Source: Procambarus clarkii
Taxonomy: Eukaryota > Arthropoda > Malacostraca > Decapoda > Cambaridae
Direction of reading: 5' to 3'
Assembly: GCF_040958095.1 (NCBI RefSeq)
Contig: NC_091160.1
Coordinates: forward strand, 36,842,165-36,906,164
Length of the DNA stretch: 64,000 bases
Shown piece by piece: positions 24,288-52,424 of the stretch. Within the stretch, counting starts at the first letter, position 1; every line of letters begins with the position of its first letter. Both the position numbers and the translations under genes were made by a program. The notes beneath the pieces were generated by a model. That model worked only from the letters and a program-made list of their open reading frames with translations, ran no database searches and was not told where the DNA came from.

Positions 24288-24621
24288 CAAGCTTGATTAG
24301 TCTCCAAGCATATATGCAGCTGAAAACTCCCCACCCCAGAAGTGACTCAAACCCAGACCGCCAGGAGCACAATGCAACTGGTGTACATGGTACCTTATCC
24401 ACTTGACCATCAGTGACTGTACAAAAGACGAAGATAGCCAAGGTCATTTGACCACCGTCCCGATCCACCATATCATCGTTTTTTGTACGGTCACTGATGG
24501 TCAAGTGGATAAGGTACCATGTACACCAGTTGCATTGTGCTCCTGGCGGTTTGGGTTTGAGTCACTTCTGGGGTGGGGAGTTTTCAGTTGCATATGTGCT
24601 TGGAGACCATTCAAGCTTGTT

Positions 24622-24623
<2 letters not shown>
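24288..24623. mobile_element. Two tRNA-derived SINEs head to head (inverted pair)
   Basis: The right arm 24479-24623 begins gatggtcaagtggataagg and contains ggtttgggtttgagtc, which read like tRNA A- and B-boxes; the left arm 24288-24429 is its near-perfect reverse complement. A 50-bp spacer separates them. The pair is flanked by (AT)-rich simple repeats. Confidence 0.65.
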
Positions 24624-24624
<1 letters not shown>

Positions 24625-24688
<64 letters not shown>

Positions 24689-24972
24689 ATTTATACATAT
24701 ATAATGTGTACACGTGTATATATTATACACGTGTATAATATATATACACGTGTATATATATATAATCTACACATTGTGTAATTATATATATATGATTATA
24801 AATAATGTGTACATTATATATGTACACATTGTGTGTGTATATAATGTGTACATTATATATATACACATACATTATATATATATATATATATACTGTGTAT
24901 ACTCTGGTATTCACTGGATCGCTTGTACACTCAATTGTCAAAATGATTACAATGGTGTGATATGTCTGATTA

Positions 24973-25035
<63 letters not shown>
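24625..25035. repeat. (AT)n and (AC/GT)-interrupted microsatellite cluster
   Basis: Two long pure (AT)n tracts, at about 24625-24684 and 24975-25033, enclose short palindromic units such as acacgtgt and gtgtacattatatatgtaca. Frames through it are artefacts. Confidence 0.85.
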
Positions 25036-27576
25036 AACAAGTAGTGTGTTCCTGAAAAAGTTGGAGAAATAGTTTCCTATTAGATTATACATGGTTTATT
25101 TTCAAACCTAACACTTAATTATATTTATTTATTGTTTTTTTGAACTGTGATACTAAAATGAAATACATCTGTAAATATATGCTATACTAGCATAAAAACT
25201 AATACTGTATTATTATTTAAATAATACCATCCATTATGCAATCTATTTGATTATTCCATGACACAAGCAATCTGGCTTTTCAGTTATTAAATGTAAGCTC
25301 TTTACTATTATAAATGGCAGGCACAGTGTGTACTACATGCTGCTAGCATTATATTCCATCATATACTCTAATTGCTCACGAAAACTAACACATGATATCA
25401 AATAGCCATTCATTTCAAATATTAATAGTAAAGAAACGTTTCACTTAACAATTCAAATACAGTACTGTACTTTGTCCATAATGTGGTAATTCTTGAAACA
25501 TCTTACCACCTCAAAATGAAGAGTTACAATGTTTAACTCCAAACCACAAAAGGAACTTTTACATGCTACTGTACATTTGTTTTAACCCTAAATATTCAAG
25601 ACGGTTTCCTGTTATACCTTGGTGTTTTCAGAGGTAAACCGAATGTTGAAAATTCACACAATGATTATTTTTATTCAAAAGTGCCAAACTAATATGTTTG
25701 GCAATGTAAACATTTATCACATTTGAAAGGAGCTGTATATTTAAACATGGTTGCAACATTTCATTATTTACCTTTGTATATGCATAATACAAAATTGTAT
25801 TTCATGGTATGCATTATCAAGTTTTGTGTGCAAAAATTGTGTAGGTTTAAGTATTACTGTCAAGATAAAATACAACTTTTATTGTTAGCTTTACCACAAA
25901 AGCCATGTTGCCATTATTATTGATGTTCTAGCATCATAACTGCACAGATCGGCTTTTAAAGATATACTGAATTATGTGTACACTTCATGACCCCCTAATC
26001 TTGATTTGTTACAAGTGTTTTAAGACACTATTACATTTACAAATTCATAAGCTCAAACTAAATAATGGTCCCACTTTACTACATCACATTTTGATTACAG
26101 TACATACCAAGCACTGGCATATTTGTTTGTTTCTTTTAGCATGATGGATCCAAATTTGGCAATCACATAAAACAACATACTGTATCGAGATTAAATTACA
26201 GACAACGATCTGTCCACATCGAAGAGAGGTAAATAATCACAATCTCAGGTTTATCATAAATGATCAAGATACATATATCATCTGTCATTAATGTGTTTTT
26301 TCAAAACAATAGAATTGTCAACACTGTGACACTAAACTACAACATTTGCTAATTCAGATTTAAACACATTCTAGACTTTAATTATTCGCCATCCTTTTAA
26401 AAGGTTTAATCTCAACTTTTTGATTGGTTTCCTTAAAAACTACCAGATCACACACTGGTGTCAAAATTCCCCAGCACAGATACTAACAATTACTTTACTT
26501 CACATTACACACAAGCACAAGACTGCCTTATAACACTAATGTATGTGGTAATGAGTGGTTTCAAAGTCAAGCAGTACACAGCCATATTATGGTTTTCAAA
26601 ATTGCACAAAACCCCATGGTTCGTTAAATACTCAAACAAGTACCATTATATTTTTAAATATTGGAAAGCATGTTATATCTATGGCAGTGAATATTAATGT
26701 TGTACAGTGCTCTAAAATAAATAGTTTAATTAGTGTTTATTTGAAAGTATTGTAATATTTATAACATACATTCACTTAAATGTTATCTTTTAAACTCCAA
26801 GAGCCCATCAAATTAAAAGACGTCCACAGGTTTACAATACAGAATTAGAACACTCGTGATCACATTAATATCACCAACATTTATACATCACGATATATCC
26901 CCTGATATTATAGCTGCAAAAAATAAAAAACACCAAGTGTGTGAATCCTCCTTATGATATCCTTGGAAACACAAACCGAAACGTCTCTATTTTCCAGCTT
27001 GTTATAACTTGTAATAAAGTTGTTACACCTTAGCTTAACATGTTTATGACGTATTAGAACGTTGTTACAACTTGCTATATTGGTTGTTATAACTGGTTAG
27101 TAGGTGTTAAAACTTGTTCGAACGTTGTACCAACATTGTAGTTTCGGTGTGTGTATTGCGGGATATGCCTCATTTTCATTTTCCATCCACGATATTAATA
27201 CACAAGACTACCTCAAGTTTTAAGTGCAATACAGTATTGTCCAAATAAGTAAACTGTATTGCATAACTAATATTAAATGTCTTGGCAAATGCTAATCCAC
27301 TTCAAATTCAATTTGTCTCATGATATCCTTTAATTGTAATACTCTCCCTATCTTCATCACTCTTAAGTTTCTCTTGTCCAGAATGTCAAAAATCTCATTT
27401 TACATCCTCACCAAGTCTTCAAAATAAAACTTAAACTGTTTTATATTTCCTGAACATTAGTACAAAAATATATTATCCTGCACACACACCCACTGCAACA
27501 ACTACATTATTTAATTTCCAACTGTCCAGTACTATATCATTGCTTTACTCTGTAACTTTATGATAATTCAATACTC

Positions 27577-27665
27577 CCACAGTAGAACAAATCCACAAGG
27601 GCCGTGACGAGGATTGTGGACTTGTTCATTTGATACATCACGCTATTGTGACTTCTGTGTGTAAC
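27577..27665. repeat. Short dispersed repeat (aatccacaagggccgtg)
   Basis: Contains acaaatccacaagggccgtg and acgaggatt. A shorter match lies at 47073-47102. In decapods this phrase belongs to a tRNA-like repeat; only a fragment remains. Confidence 0.4.
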
Positions 27666-29779
27666 TCCCACAGTACTTGGCACAAATACAATGTATGTTA
27701 ATCTGGCAAAACAAATGTAAGCTTCTCGTAAAGTATTCACAAATTACACCACATACAGCCGATTTCAACTTGTCCAAACTTCACAACCTATACTACAGGC
27801 TTCACATATAATGGTTCATTTATACAAATGTGGTTTTTAAACCTCAAAACAATACACGTACAAAGTTAACCACTACTAGATACTTGTTGCAATTTTCCTT
27901 CAATTTTGGCCTATTTTAAACAACATTAATAGCAAATTCAATGTCCCCCTACAAATTTCAATTCTATACTAGTACCTAGATGAATAACATGTTCTCTTAC
28001 AACACAATTGTGGAAAGAAACTGTCCTATATTGTCTGAATGAACAATTCTTTGATCTCTGAATGCTAAAACAGTCCATGACATGAACCTAAAAGTAAGTA
28101 ATTACAGAACAGAACACTAAACCAGTATGGCTGTATACACAATCAAAGACTGCTGAAGTGTGTCAAAAAAATGTTGCATTCTTATCTAAAGCTCATGCAT
28201 GTCTATCATCCATATACAGTACATTATGTTGTTTCTAAACCTAGATAAGGTAAAAAGAGACACTAAACTAGTGTCTACCCCAAACCCTACCCTGGACTCG
28301 ATAAAAGCAAAGGTAGAGTCTGCACATTGGGGGGCAAAGAGGAGATAAGCCAATGAAAGAAAGTGTAATATGCCTAAATCTCAACTTCTTAAATCTTTTT
28401 ACCAACATTTTATTCTTAAAATTAATTAAATTAAGATTTTACTCTTAATCTTTTGAAATTATTCCGAGTCATACATGTTAGATAAACATGCATAGAAATC
28501 ATCTTTCAATTGACAATTATTTCCATCTTTGCTCTTGATACTGGTTGAATTTTTCTCATTAATATAATAAAGTATATATATACTGTAATAAAATATGTAT
28601 AGTAATATATATAATACAGTACATGTTTACTTTATGGTATAGTACAGCACAAATGAAATGTTAAAAACAATCATTATTTACCTTTCTGAAGCTCGGTTAT
28701 ATTTATTCGTCTGTCTTGATAATATACCTTCTCATCTCCCTACAAAGTTTAGCCTAACTACGGGTAATAGGCCTATTTTCTATCCAAAATTAATCAAATA
28801 TTTATGAAACTACAGAACTTGAGTAACAAGAGCTCTCACCACATGATAGTTGGGTCATACTCAGAGTTGCTGACACTACTGGGCCAACCACAGACAAATA
28901 TTCAATTCATAAACTGTGTGTAGGGATACCTAATGCAGACAAGTTCAGAGAATTGATGCACCCTCGAGTTCATACAACAGGGGTCATTATGGTACCAAAT
29001 TCATTCTGCCAAATCAAGGATTCAGTTATATTTAAATAACAATAAATCAAGCCTACATTGTACAAAATCAATATACTCGCCATTAAGTAACTGCTACCAC
29101 TTGTTAGTCCGTCGTTCACGTGTTTTTCTAATTAACGTTTATCCCCCGATTCTTACTTCTCAAGTATACCTTCTAATGTTGATGCTGTATTTCACTCATA
29201 GCTCCAAAAACTGTTCTAATTTATATCTCCCGAATTGATATTATAGGTCACCGTTATAGCTTTCACTGCTGGTTTCCTATCATTATTGTAAAAGCACCTC
29301 TGCCCTTAAGATGGCTAGCCTATTCATCTTGTACAGATTTATCTCCTCCTATGATCTCTACTGAGCTTATCAGTACTCTCTCTCTCTCTGTTCAAGTATA
29401 ACTCCCAAGTTATATATTCCAACTCTATAGCTCTCTCTCTCTCTGCAAGGTTCCCATTTCAATGTATTCTTACCAGCTCTATAGCACCTTTCCCATCATA
29501 GGCATACATAGGTCCTCTCCCATTACAGCCATAAAATAACAATATTTTTCACATCTGTAACTCTTAAGTAAAAATGATCACCCGACAGCTCTTGTACAAC
29601 ATTTTCTTTAAGGTTTATGTATTATAGTAGATTTGGTAATTAAATCTTACACTATACCAAGTGCTTGTGATTATTATTTCCTACATTATATCAACTTCTT
29701 CTTGACCATACACACTACTTCTGATTTAAGTTGTGAAATGTGGGACTAAAGTGAGAGGATGTTATCAGCAGTTGCTTAC

Positions 29780-29848
29780 CTTTGCTGGCTTCATCAAAGA
29801 TCGCTGTGGCCCAATATGACCACCTGGCTTAACATCCACGTGTGACAT
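29780..29848 (-). CDS. Possible first coding exon of an unrecognised minus-strand gene
   Basis: On the minus strand an ATG at 29848 opens 23 codons (MSHVDVKPGGHIGPQRSL and on to KPAK) ending exactly at a strong donor, AAAG/GTAAGC. A stop lies in frame just upstream and a possible acceptor (ttgtacag) precedes the 5' part, as expected for a 5' UTR plus start exon. The composition is protein-like in an AT-rich setting. I do not recognise the protein and could not find the next exon with confidence, so this may be chance. Confidence 0.35.
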
Positions 29849-30202
29849 TCTATTTCAGTCCACTGTACAATTCCCAGGTGAAACAAATGAGGTTTAACCC
29901 AAGTACTTACAGCAAGTAAATATTATTTCATTACTGCTAGGGATGTTTGACTTCGATGATTCAACTTGAAGGGAAAATGTACGTAGATGCTGCTGGGTCA
30001 TCCCTGCTTGCTGTAAAGCTGTCATAAATCTTAAATTTTCCATTCTCTTAACAGAGAAGCATGTGTGCTGTTTAAATAAATATAAATAGACATTTCATGG
30101 TTAGCTGGGGAACAAATATATTAGCAAACTAAGATTCAACTGTGCACAGAGATGATTTGATCATGTTCAATGAATAACAAGACAAAGTAAACTTAAGGAT
30201 AG

Positions 30203-30400
30203 GAAGGGAGGGAGTGAGTTATCAGGGAGAAAGTGCCAAGCCATTACGACTATATAGCACTTGAAAGGGGTCAGGATAAGGATTTGGGATGGAACAGAGG
30301 GGAAGGAATGGTGCCCAACCACTTGGTCAGGGACTGAACGCCGCCCTGCATGAAGCGAGACCATCGCTCTATCGTCCAGCCCAAGTAGTTGGGCGTAGGA
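30203..30400 (-). mobile_element. tRNA-derived SINE, family 2, minus-strand copy
   Basis: Reverse complement of the 2884-3075 copy: ttatcagggagaaagtgcca, ccattacgactatatagcac, then the inverted B-box and A-box near 30328-30375. Confidence 0.75.
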
Positions 30401-32428
30401 AAAGGAGAGAAAAGGTAAGATTGCCAGATATGGTACATAAAGGAGCAGGTATCCAGCATGAAAACATCACAAAATAATGGCTAGATGGCATTGGTTTGTC
30501 AATGGGGAATAAATGCGACATTTGTATACAACTAATAAACTAATTCCTTGAAACCTCCAGTCCAGCATTAGAATCAATAAAATATTGGTTTCTGTGACTG
30601 GATGAAATAAATAATAAATTGTATAAAACAACTAACAAAGAACATAAGCACCCAGTCTTTGGAAGGAGGATGTGGTGCTGCTGCTGTGGATGATTTGCTC
30701 GAGTGCAGCGACACACGAGTTCTCCATTATACTGTGTAGTGTTTAAGCTATGGCGATGGGACACATGATGATCCTAATTATGTTTAGCCTTCTTTTTGTT
30801 AACAATACGACTATCGTGTCTTCTCTAGCCTCATGCCAACGCCACTCCATAAACACGAGATACTTTCCTTGTCTTGTCAGCCTGCTTTGTCAATGTCAAA
30901 TTTGTGCAAACAGTGCTCAGAACATTTAGTTGACAGTTTAAATATGGTCATGTCCATAGTTATGTTGCATGTCCAAAAATATTTGATCCCTTACATAAGA
31001 TCATTAATCCTGCTTGAACACAGAACATGTTGAACCCAAACAAACAAGAACGAACTTGCAGCTTTCCAGATAAGAGTCTAGTTCAGTCACTGCCCGAAAA
31101 TGTTGCCCAGATCTGTTTTTGTGACAAAAGCCATGACAATTCCTGGGTTTTGACGATTGTCAAGAGGTACAGTGCACTGATAATCTTGATACTATCCTAT
31201 TAATGGTGAATTAATGCTATCTAAAGTCCTGCTAAGCCAGGTTTCATTTATCTTTTCTCAGGATAATATTTTTTGCCATGAGCCACTTCTATCTGCGATT
31301 GTCTTATCTGCAACAATTAATAAATTATTCATTAATTTAGTTGTAAGGCATTACCAAAAGAAGGTAACAAGCGGTGATGACTATTTACTGCCATCTGTAT
31401 TATATTCAAAACGTCTAATATAAATTGGGATGTCCATAGGAGACCAAAAATATATGCAACCAACGACAAACCAACAAGGAGACACAAGGAATGAAAGGAC
31501 TCCAAGTAAAAGTCAAAGTACAAATCTTAGTTGTTGGTAACTTTAAGCCAAATACATATCTAATACAGTATGATGAACAACTGTTTACAAGTAACAGTAC
31601 TCAAGAGACATACTAGTACTAATTTTACATTTGAATACGCTGCCATAGGCCTAATGCAATGTCGGTTTTCATTCAATCTAACCCTATTCACTCATGTATC
31701 TATACACTGATTCTTAATAGATTGTTCCTCACATACACATCTCAACTGCACAACCAATTCTTACCTATATCCTCACTAAATCTAAATTTGACCACTCACT
31801 CCATTGTTGCAAGTTCCAATAACTTCTGACACATTCATCTGTTCACATATAAAATACATATATCTTGAGAGCAAAATCTCAAGTGCTTCAACAGGAAAAT
31901 TCCCAAATGCTGGGGAATTAATTTTATCATCTTCAGAAAATTTTCCAAATAATTCATGTTCACTGTATAGTATATTGTCATGGCCAAAATTGCACAGAAT
32001 ATTGTAATTTAAATGTGGTCTCACAAAAACAACATAAAACTGTAACATCTCAACTGCATTCCTATTTTGATTAATACCGTCACAGCTGAGCCGATATCAC
32101 ACATTTTCTTTCTCCACAACCACAAATTAACACTTGTTTATACTGCCTTATATTTGCCAACATCTCAAATCTATTAAACACCTCTAATACTTCTCTTACC
32201 AATTTATAATGTGCCATATTTTTGTATTTCTAGAATTTTGTCTACGGTATGTGTTTAAACCTAAAACAAGATTGTTTATACACATTAAAACAGTAAATAC
32301 ACAAGAACTCCAAGCCCCCTCTGCTTATGTACGTTTCCCCACTATTGTTTACTCTATATTATGCTAGCTTTGCTTCCAACTCATCAACCACATAAAAATC
32401 CTATTTAGATTGCCATTTGCCAGGCCAA

Positions 32429-32506
32429 GTACTTCAACCTTCCTCATCAACTACTCATGCAGAACAGTACTTCAACCTTCCTCATCAACCACTCGTGCAG
32501 AACAGT
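32429..32506. repeat. 39-bp direct duplication
   Basis: Two adjacent copies of a unit containing acttcaaccttcctcatcaa and tgcagaacag, differing at about two positions. Confidence 0.6.
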
Positions 32507-33527
32507 TGATTCATTTCATTCTCTCGTAAAGAAGTGATGATGCATTTCGTCTCTCACAAAAGAAGTGTGTTGAAGGTCTTGCTAAAGAAATCATCATAAT
32601 CTGTACCACAATCAAATAGCCACTGCTTCAGACAAACACACCAAGGACAAGTTAGTATAAAAAAAAGTGGCATCTCATTGTCTACCAGCTGCACGCACAT
32701 CATACCAGTTGTGCCATAAATAATTAACCGCAGAAATCTATACGTACTGTCCCAATATATATAATGTTTATGCAGTAAAAATAAAAGAGAGCTATTTTAC
32801 GCTGTATATGTGGCCGAAGTGTACACAAAAATCTTCGCAAGTCACATGGCCGCCAACACGATCACTTAGGTATGACGGTTGACAATAAAAACTCTCAACT
32901 TACGGATTATCAAATCAGTTTCCACAAATATGACTGAAAGATCCAATACAGAAAATAATAAGTATCAAGACTCCCAGCAAGATATCCTGTTGTTTTATCA
33001 TTTCCTAAAAGATTACCTGAAAATAACCATTATTTGCTATTGTTGATAGCAATACATGTACAACTAAAACACATAAATATTGCATACCAAACAAAAATAA
33101 AAAAAATACAAGAGTGTGATTAAAAAGCCTTCATTCAATTTATCTTCTTTTGTTATAACATGAAATTATATATATACATATATATGATAAAAAGAAAAAT
33201 GAAAAAATATACTTTCACCAGTGAAAAACACCATAACATTTCACCTAGATGCCAGTCATGCATAACAAGGGTCACAAGATCCCTATATATTTGAGCAAAT
33301 ATAAGAAGCATCATATAACAATGTGCTTAAGACAAGAAAAATGAGGGAGATCTACTGCTACAATTTTTGCTATTTTTCTTTTTTATACAGAAGTCTTTGG
33401 TTGCAAGTGATAACATATGGAAAACAGATCATCTGGCCCTCCAATGGGTCAAGCATCCAACATACACAAGGGCATTCAGGGAATAAAGATTACACTACTA
33501 TAATATATTCTAGTGTTGTTGTAGTAG

Positions 33528-33660
33528 TAGTAGTAGTAGGCATCCATCAGTCTCAGGAGACTTTGGAGTTGCGCTCTGGATGTCGGTCTGGAGTGGCCTC
33601 TCCAGAGCGCAAAGTCAGGGAAGGCTGATACGGGTGTACAGTGTATACAGCAGGTATATA
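33528..33660 (+). repeat. Dispersed repeat (gtagtaggcatcc family), copy 2
   Basis: A (gta)n lead, then ggcatccatcagtctcagga, a direct inverted motif ctctccagagcg, and gtatacagcaggt. Matches 17211-17345. Confidence 0.55.
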
Positions 33661-33711
33661 TGTGAACGCTCCCGGTCCATCAGCAGTTTTCTCAAACCGT
33701 AGTACATTCAA

Positions 33712-33900
33712 GTGCAGGCGATGAGTCACAATAACGTGGCTGAAGTATGTTGACCAGACCACACATACTAGAAGGTGAAGGGATGATGACGTTTCGGTCC
33801 TGTCCTGGACCTTTCTCAAGTCTGAACTTGAGAATGGTCCAGGACGGACCAAAACGGCATTGTCCCTTCACCTTCTAGTGTGTGGTCTAGTCAACGTAGT
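33712..33900. repeat. Foldback repeat (tagaaggtgaaggga), copy 1
   Basis: The left arm (ccacacatactagaaggtga to cctttctcaagt) pairs with the right arm (acttgagaatggtccaggac to ttctagtgtgtggtct). Each arm is about 65 bp around a very short loop. A second copy is at 45108-45285. Confidence 0.75.
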
Positions 33901-35465
33901 ACATTCAAATTCCAGTCTCCATAAATACGTATACCATTTTTGAAACCTAAATATTACAACATAATTTCTCTTTTACTGAAGAATTTCTATATTTTGTATG
34001 TTGAAATATATTTTTTCCATGAATAAAAGCACAACTTTTAACTAGTCAAAAGATATTCCCACACTAAGGCTCCACATAACTGTCGATAACTTGTGTCATG
34101 CTAAAAGCCTACAATATAAAATTAATTTCAAACCCACTGAAGTGAAATTGAAAACTAAAAACATTTGTGATGCTGCTTATGAGTATTGTACAATCTTTCT
34201 CACCATATCTAAAAAAACAAAAAATGTATTCATTCTGCTACAATTTTTTTTAAATGTGTATCCATTACTGTCCAGTTATTTCACCATGAAATTTCTTGGA
34301 TTCTGCTCAAGGAGCCTTTATTTGCCTAGAAACCCCCCTCTAATATCACCCACACGACAGGTATCGGGGACCATAATGAAGTCGCTATAAAATTACAACA
34401 AACTCTTCAAAGCATAACTATGCATGTAACTCACTAACAAATTACAATGTGATGCTTCATGTGACCTTTTCATAGGTGTAGTGAGCTTTCTTTGTAATAC
34501 TCACTGCTGATGAAACCGTTAATGAAAAAATATGAAGGGTGATTATCTATTTCAGGATTCAAAATTCATGTGAAAACATTACATAAATATTAAAACTTAA
34601 TAACACAAATTTTGAGTTTGATGTATCTTCTCAAATTCAAGACATAATCATGGAATTTAAGAGTAAATTTCATATATTTCAATGGGAACTGTTCACATAT
34701 AAGGAGCTGATCACAATTTTAGATGAACTGGCTTCCCAAGATTGCTATTCAACACACAGCTGTAGCATGATACACACAGACACACGAGTCACCAGGCCGT
34801 GTTTACAAAACGCTCACAAAAGTGACATGTCGGTAAAAAAAAAAAAAATTACACTGCCATTATTTCACTCACTTCACCTTCTGAAACTTTAAATAAAGCT
34901 CATTTCAAATGTACGTTACTTTGGTGTGAAGCTCAACCCTGATGTTCCTCTACAACTGGACCATACAATCACATTCACAACATACTACTGATACACAAAT
35001 CAAAATGTTAATTACAACATAATCAAATTCTTCCTAATTAAGCAAGGAATAATTTAACTCAATTATTAAATAGATAAGCACAATAGGGACCAACGTGAAA
35101 AATAAATTATAACGCATCAACTATGAAAAGAATATTAAAAATTATGGTTGACACAAAACTTCTCACTAAAATTACTTAATTTTAATTCAGGATATATTTG
35201 ACACATTTAACTCTTTGTCCAAGTACAGAAGCCTGGAGCCAAATATACAACAGCCCTAGATTTTCATGATTAGGAAAGGGCTCTGCCAAAGCTGTTATGT
35301 ATAGTATCTTGTTCAGCTGTAATAACAAACCTCCGTTTGGCTCTGTCAACTTCCAAAGAAATTTTTACATCCAGCTCTCTACTACATTGACATTAAAACA
35401 TTGGCCAATATTCCACATTACTACATTTTAGTATAGTATGCCACAATCTCGGATCAGAACCACTA

Positions 35466-35531
35466 AATAGAATCCCACTAAATAGGATCCCACTAAATAG
35501 GATCCCACCAAATAGGATCCCACCAAAGAGG
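35466..35531. repeat. Short tandem repeat, about 17-bp unit, four copies
   Basis: The unit atcccactaaatagg recurs four times with single changes (cactaaatag, caccaaatag, caccaaagag). Confidence 0.7.
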
Positions 35532-36336
35532 CTCCCTCAGGTCATCCACTTTCTGCACAACTTATTAAAATAATACAATACAAAAGGTTCTCTGTCTCCC
35601 CTTTTCCACCGAACATCTTTTACATGCAATTTTTATACCTGAATAATATTCTCACCTGACTACAATTTATATATCATTTTCAATTTCCAAATATGTTTGA
35701 GTGCTGCTAATGGTTTTAATCTGAAGGCTGGGAAATGGATGAGACATTTGGTACACAAATGTTGCGTCCGGGAAAAGTTATAACGTGCAACTACAGTATA
35801 GTACACAATAATATATTGTAATATATTACTAATATAATATGTATTGTATTATAATAGTTAAACATATAAATATTTATTGAGACACTGTACTTGTTTCTTA
35901 CCCATTTGACTCGCCCCAGTATTTACATGATGATTTAGAAAAAATGTGCCAAATTCTATTTACTTCTTAACATTCAATTATAGTTTTCCCACTTAATTGC
36001 AGAACCTTGCACTAGTGTATTTTTTTCTTATTCTGGAATACCCCCTTTCTCTCTCACCTTATCTGAACTTATGCCTAATGATTAAATCCTTAAGTACTGC
36101 AATTATGAAACGCACATCAACACGCTTCTAGTCGGCACTGGAGGAGGGGCTCCGTCACCACTCGCTTCCCCAGGTTTGGCCCGACAGGGAAATAGTTCAC
36201 TGCAAGATACTCTTCAAGAAGCTCAACGTGCACACACACATTGTATATATAATATTACATACATACAACATTGTATTTCAGCCACGCAGGTCAAGATCAC
36301 TCCAGTAGGGTCGTCATAACCCATTCACTATTTGAA

Positions 36337-51646
<15,310 letters not shown>

Positions 51647-52424
51647 CTGAAAAGCAAATAATTATTTATTACATACTTTAACTATACACCAACTATACGC
51701 CTTTAGTATAGGCGTATAGGAAATCAACTATAGGAAATCAAACTACAGTATAGGAAATCAACACGAAATCAACTATACACCTTTAGAATGTGTCAAATGC
51801 CATCATTTTTTTTTGATAAATCATTACATGTCTAGAATTTATTTGAAGGAAATATGCGAAGCAATTTATTGACACAATCGGAGCCATTGTGGTGCCAATG
51901 GTGCGAGAAACAATGGTGATAATAAGCTGTACTAGAGATGGTAACAGCTGTGTCATAGCAATTTTCAAACTATTGCATTGCCCATCTCGAAGTCAGTGTA
52001 TGAAAAAGGCGAATGAAGGATATATTAGATGGCAAGTACAGGCATCTGTGTTGCCCAAGATGTTTACCAACAATTTACCAACAAGTTGCTATGATCAACC
52101 CGACAAAAATATAAAAATTCATATCGCTGAAATAAACGGTCTATAATTTGCAAAAACTACCTACTACATGTTGATTTAGTGTTGTCCTCAAGACCTATCA
52201 ACCAAAGAAGAATTATTATGGCCTCTCACAGTAAGTACAAATTCTAGCTATAATCACAGATGAAGACTAAAGCTAACTTTATAGAAACAAAGAGGGGGGG
52301 GGGGACTTTTTTTAATAAGCCTCCTGGTTACTGTCCCCATAGAGGCCACTACATATATTTAGGCAAATCACTTCACTGAATGCAATATGTCACATGTGGA
52401 GTCGGCACAACTGTTACACAACAC
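51647..52424. other. Sequence upstream of gene 2 exon A, no exon recognised
   Basis: The preceding LMBR1-family exon should read like the ESEGF loop and a membrane segment; I could not find it here on the minus strand. Short repeats of ggaaatcaacta occur near 51718-51775. Confidence 0.4.

Larger units (their letters stand above)
25040..36336. other. AT-rich region between genes 1 and 2
   Basis: About 11 kb with no recognised gene apart from the candidate exon at 29780-29848. The nearest part (about 35870-36336) is probably the gene 2 3' UTR. Scattered repeats are listed separately. Stretches 25040-26900, 27700-29700, 30500-33500 and 33950-35860 show only AT-rich single-copy sequence. Confidence 0.55.

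Noticed and set aside
51889-52146. 85-codon plus-strand open frame upstream of gene 2
   Set aside because: No splice sites, homology or supporting context; it may be a decayed repeat.
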